Below, piece after piece: positions 6,624-8,369 of a stretch of DNA of 8,369 bases; position 1 is the stretch's first letter; each line of letters starts with the position of its first letter. A model generated the notes under the pieces. The model was not told the origin of the DNA. It made no database searches and saw only the letters and a list, made by a program, of their open reading frames with translations. The stretch spans positions 1 to 8,369 of the forward strand of contig SLKB01000244.1 of assembly GCA_007134805.1 (NCBI GenBank), written 5' to 3'. Made by a program: the position numbers and the translations under genes. This stretch comes from Paracoccaceae bacterium. GTDB taxonomy: Bacteria; Pseudomonadota; Alphaproteobacteria; Rhodobacterales; Rhodobacteraceae.

Positions 6624-7301
6624 ATGGCGCAGGGGAAAACACTCTTCATCACTGGCGCATCGAGCGGGATCGGTGCGGCAACAGCGCGGGCGGCCGTCAA
6701 GGCAGGCTGGAATGTCGGCCTGATGGCGCGCAGCACCGAAAAGCTCGAGGCGCTTGCGCAGGAGCTTGGCACGCGCGCGCTCGTGCTCGAAGGCGATGTC
6801 ACGGAACTTGCCGCACAGGAGGCGGCTATTACGCAACTCGTCGCAAAATTCGGCGCGCTCGATGCGGCTTTTGCCAATGCGGGCCGCGGGCTCGAGACCC
6901 CGGGTACGGAAGCAGGCGATCCCGAAGACTGGCGCAGGATGATCGATCTCAACATCATGGCATTGCTCTATACCACGCGCGCCGCGCTGCCGGAGTTGCG
7001 CAAGACCCGCGGGCATCTGGTGCTGACCGGATCGGTCGCGGGCAAGATCCACATTGCCGGGTCGATATACGGGGCAAGCAAATGGTTCGTGCATGGATAT
7101 GCGGGGAACATGGCGCAGGAGATGCGCGAATGGGGCGGGCGCTGCACGCTGATCGCGCCCGGGATGGTCGACACGCCCTTTTTCTCCGAGCCGAAGCCCG
7201 ACAAGCTCAAGCCCGAAGATATCGCCGAGGCAGTGATCTTCGCGCTGTCGCAACCAGAGCGCGCCGCGATCCCGGAGATCACGCTGATGCCAACCGGTTG
7301 A
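6624..7301 (+). CDS. classical short-chain dehydrogenase/reductase (SDR), substrate unknown
   Basis: This is an NAD(P)H-dependent oxidoreductase of the classical SDR family, 225 aa, slightly short for the usual 240-260. The Rossmann cofactor motif TGASSGIG is at 10-17, the NAG motif at 85-87 and the structural Asn at 110. The catalytic Ser137, Tyr149 and Lys153 (YGASK at 149-153) follow in the expected order, and IAPGMVDTPF at 177-186 is the conserved segment after the active site. Arg36, just after the second strand in LMARS, suggests a preference for NADP(H). The overall pattern is closest to the YdfG-like group (3-hydroxy acid/serine dehydrogenases), but the substrate cannot be read from the sequence. 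No membrane segment or signal is present, so it is cytoplasmic. It is transcribed divergently from ybgC and convergently with the next gene, so it is a single-gene unit. Confidence 0.92.
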   Translation: MAQGKTLFITGASSGIGAATARAAVKAGWNVGLMARSTEKLEALAQELGTRALVLEGDVTELAAQEAAITQLVAKFGALDAAFANAGRGLETPGTEAGDPEDWRRMIDLNIMALLYTTRAALPELRKTRGHLVLTGSVAGKIHIAGSIYGASKWFVHGYAGNMAQEMREWGGRCTLIAPGMVDTPFFSEPKPDKLKPEDIAEAVIFALSQPERAAIPEITLMPTG

Positions 7302-7302
7302 G

Positions 7303-8004
7303 TCAGTGCACCGATGCGATCCGCGCGGCGAGGCGCAGGGCATGGGCCGGATCATCGGCGACAGGGGGCAGGACAGGGTCGTAGGCTGCGCGGATCAGTG
7401 CAGAGATGTCAGGGCGCAGGATGGTTGCGCCTTGGACCCGCGCAAGGGCGGGGCGGTCGGTAAAGGCTGTGTCGGACCACAGGAGGATGACCTGAACCGC
7501 TTGCGAAAGGGCCAATGTCTCGGCGGGAACTTGTGCAAGGTCGTCGTCGATGCGCACGAACACGAAAGCTGCGCGAATGGCATTCTCGCAATCAAACCGG
7601 AATACACGATATTGATTGGCCTCGGCTGCCTGCAGCCGAGCCACAAGGGGGCTCAGGCCGTCGATCAGCCGATCGAGATTGGGGACGTCCAGCAGCTCGT
7701 CCCAGTCGCGCAGGAAGAACATCATCAGGTTGGCGCCAAGTTCGGGATCGGTCTCGGCCATCTTGTGACCGGCGAGTGTCACGATCGCCTCGAATGCGCC
7801 CTTAACAATCGCAAGCGTCGCATCATCGACACCGAAGACGACCGGCACGATGGCGCGGCTCCAGCGGGCGCATAGGAACTGGCCATCCGCCCGGGTAAAG
7901 AGGGTCTCGATTTCGCGCGCGTCCATGTCGTCTCCGAACTCAGGCGCCACATAGCCGCCAGTGTGTTCGAGGGCAACCTCACGCTGCGTGAGGGGCAGTT
8001 GCAT
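7303..8004 (-). CDS. uncharacterised cytoplasmic protein, possibly DUF2927-like
   Basis: I do not recognise this gene with certainty. The 233-aa product has no signal peptide or membrane helix and is acidic. Visible blocks are RWSRAIVPVVFG (47-58), LAGHKMAETDPELGANLMMFF (starting at 77), YRVFRFDCENAIRAAFVFV (starting at 132), ETLALSQAVQVILLWSD (162-178) and LIRAAYDPVLPP (203-214). The order RW...P, a helix, an AN strand, an FxF..AAxVxV strand pair, E..L.QA and YDPxL recalls DUF2927, a family of unknown function; this is from memory and could be wrong. The Glu-Glu that I associate with that family's central helix is absent. Codon use matches the neighbours. The start is uncertain: ATG 8004 has a poor ribosome binding site, while ATG 7926 (207 aa) has GGAG 5 bases upstream. 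I keep the longer form because the extra 26 codons look coding. It lies 17 bases after the upstream gene, so they probably share a transcript. Confidence 0.8.
   Translation of the reverse strand: MQLPLTQREVALEHTGGYVAPEFGDDMDAREIETLFTRADGQFLCARWSRAIVPVVFGVDDATLAIVKGAFEAIVTLAGHKMAETDPELGANLMMFFLRDWDELLDVPNLDRLIDGLSPLVARLQAAEANQYRVFRFDCENAIRAAFVFVRIDDDLAQVPAETLALSQAVQVILLWSDTAFTDRPALARVQGATILRPDISALIRAAYDPVLPPVADDPAHALRLAARIASVH
7932..7935 (-). promoter_or_regulatory. GGAG ribosome binding site that favours a shorter start at 7926
   Basis: On the minus strand GGAG lies 5 bases before the in-frame ATG at 7926-7924. It is a better match than anything in front of the ATG at 8004. If used, the protein would begin at residue 27 of the long form. 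The long-form N-terminus has normal high-GC codon use, so the question stays open. Confidence 0.4.
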
Positions 8005-8021
8005 GTCGCGCGTGCCGTCGG

Positions 8022-8369
8022 TCAGGCGCGCAGGGAACGGATCGAAGGCATCTTCTGCTCAACATGCGCGCCCAGAAGGTGGTCGGTGAGGGAAAGGGCT
8101 GCTTGCAACTCTTCGGCAGTGGTCGCGTCGCCGATCTGCTCCATGAGGTAGTTTTCCAGCAGGCCCCGGCTTGCGGTTCTGGCCGACTTGCGGGCCATGG
8201 CAGATTTCATGGCGGCGCGCCTTGTGCGCAGTTCATCCTCATTGACATAGATATCGCCCGTGATGCTGGCGAATTTCCGCACTCTCGTCAGCCGTTCTTC
8301 CGTGCAGTCGATCAACCCTGCCAGCGCCGAGGTCTTGCCGCAGGGCACGCAATGACCGAGGTAGTCATA
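8022..8369 (-). CDS. unrecognised helical protein, N-terminus beyond the right window edge
   Basis: I do not recognise this gene. The frame is open from base 8369 to the TGA at 8022-8024, giving 115 visible residues. No ATG occurs in frame near the edge. The only in-window start would be a GTG at 8348 (108 aa) without a convincing ribosome binding site, so I treat it as partial. The visible part begins YDYLGHCVPCGKTSALAG, with a Cys-x-x-Cys and preceding His that could bind metal or be redox active. A basic, Arg/Lys-rich helical segment follows (about residues 46-66), then an acidic helical end with LLENYLMEQIGDATTAEEL. No membrane segment is seen. It is followed 17 bases later by the 233-aa gene, suggesting an operon. 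Function cannot be inferred. Confidence 0.65.
   Translation of the reverse strand, partial: YDYLGHCVPCGKTSALAGLIDCTEERLTRVRKFASITGDIYVNEDELRTRRAAMKSAMARKSARTASRGLLENYLMEQIGDATTAEELQAALSLTDHLLGAHVEQKMPSIRSLRA

Noticed and set aside
6489..7355. Upstream extension of the ybgC frame to 7355
   Set aside because: The extension is antisense to the short-chain dehydrogenase and shows no homology; YbgC family similarity begins at the Met at 6488.
8022..8348. Complete 108-aa gene starting at the GTG at 8348
   Set aside because: The frame stays open to the window edge, the upstream codons look coding, and no good ribosome binding site precedes the GTG. A partial gene is the safer reading.

Overview
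This window looks like ordinary chromosome from a high-GC alphaproteobacterium, most likely of the Rhodobacterales (Rhodobacter/Roseobacter-type). The basis is the strong G/C bias at third codon positions, the gene order, a proline-rich TolA and the wording of the Tol-Pal proteins. No RNA gene, CRISPR array, insertion sequence or phage gene was seen.

Positions 1-6488 hold one tightly packed minus-strand operon. Read in the direction of transcription it is ybgC (6488-6072), tolQ (5984-5286), tolR (5282-4812), tolA (4781-3540), tolB (3543-2176), pal (2127-1582), cpoB/ybgF (1577-786) and tilS (789 to beyond the left edge). Two junctions are ATGA overlaps (tolA/tolB and cpoB/tilS), and two others have gaps of only 3-4 bases. 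TolQ, TolR and TolA form the proton-motive-force-driven inner-membrane motor. TolB and the lipoprotein Pal link the outer membrane and peptidoglycan. CpoB ties the system to septal wall synthesis, and YbgC is the usual accessory thioesterase. TilS modifies the wobble base of the minor isoleucine tRNA and is co-transcribed here for no evident functional reason.

Positions 6489-6623 form the only divergent intergenic region. It separates the tol operon from a plus-strand classical short-chain dehydrogenase (6624-7301). It contains a 16-bp hyphenated palindrome and a weak sigma70-like promoter candidate for the tol operon. A second promoter candidate lies in the ybgC-tolQ gap.

Positions 7303-8369 carry two minus-strand genes that run tail to tail into the dehydrogenase with a single base between stop codons. 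The first (233 aa) is cytoplasmic-looking and resembles, from memory only, the DUF2927 family. The second is a fragment open at the right edge with a Cys-x-x-Cys near the edge and a helical, basic body. These two are the least explained part of the window.

I do not see a clearly new biological system. The points most worth following are the unassigned gene pair at the right edge, the intergenic palindrome, the two-copy Arg/Pro motif in the TolA linker, and a His-to-Tyr change in the YbgC active-site region.
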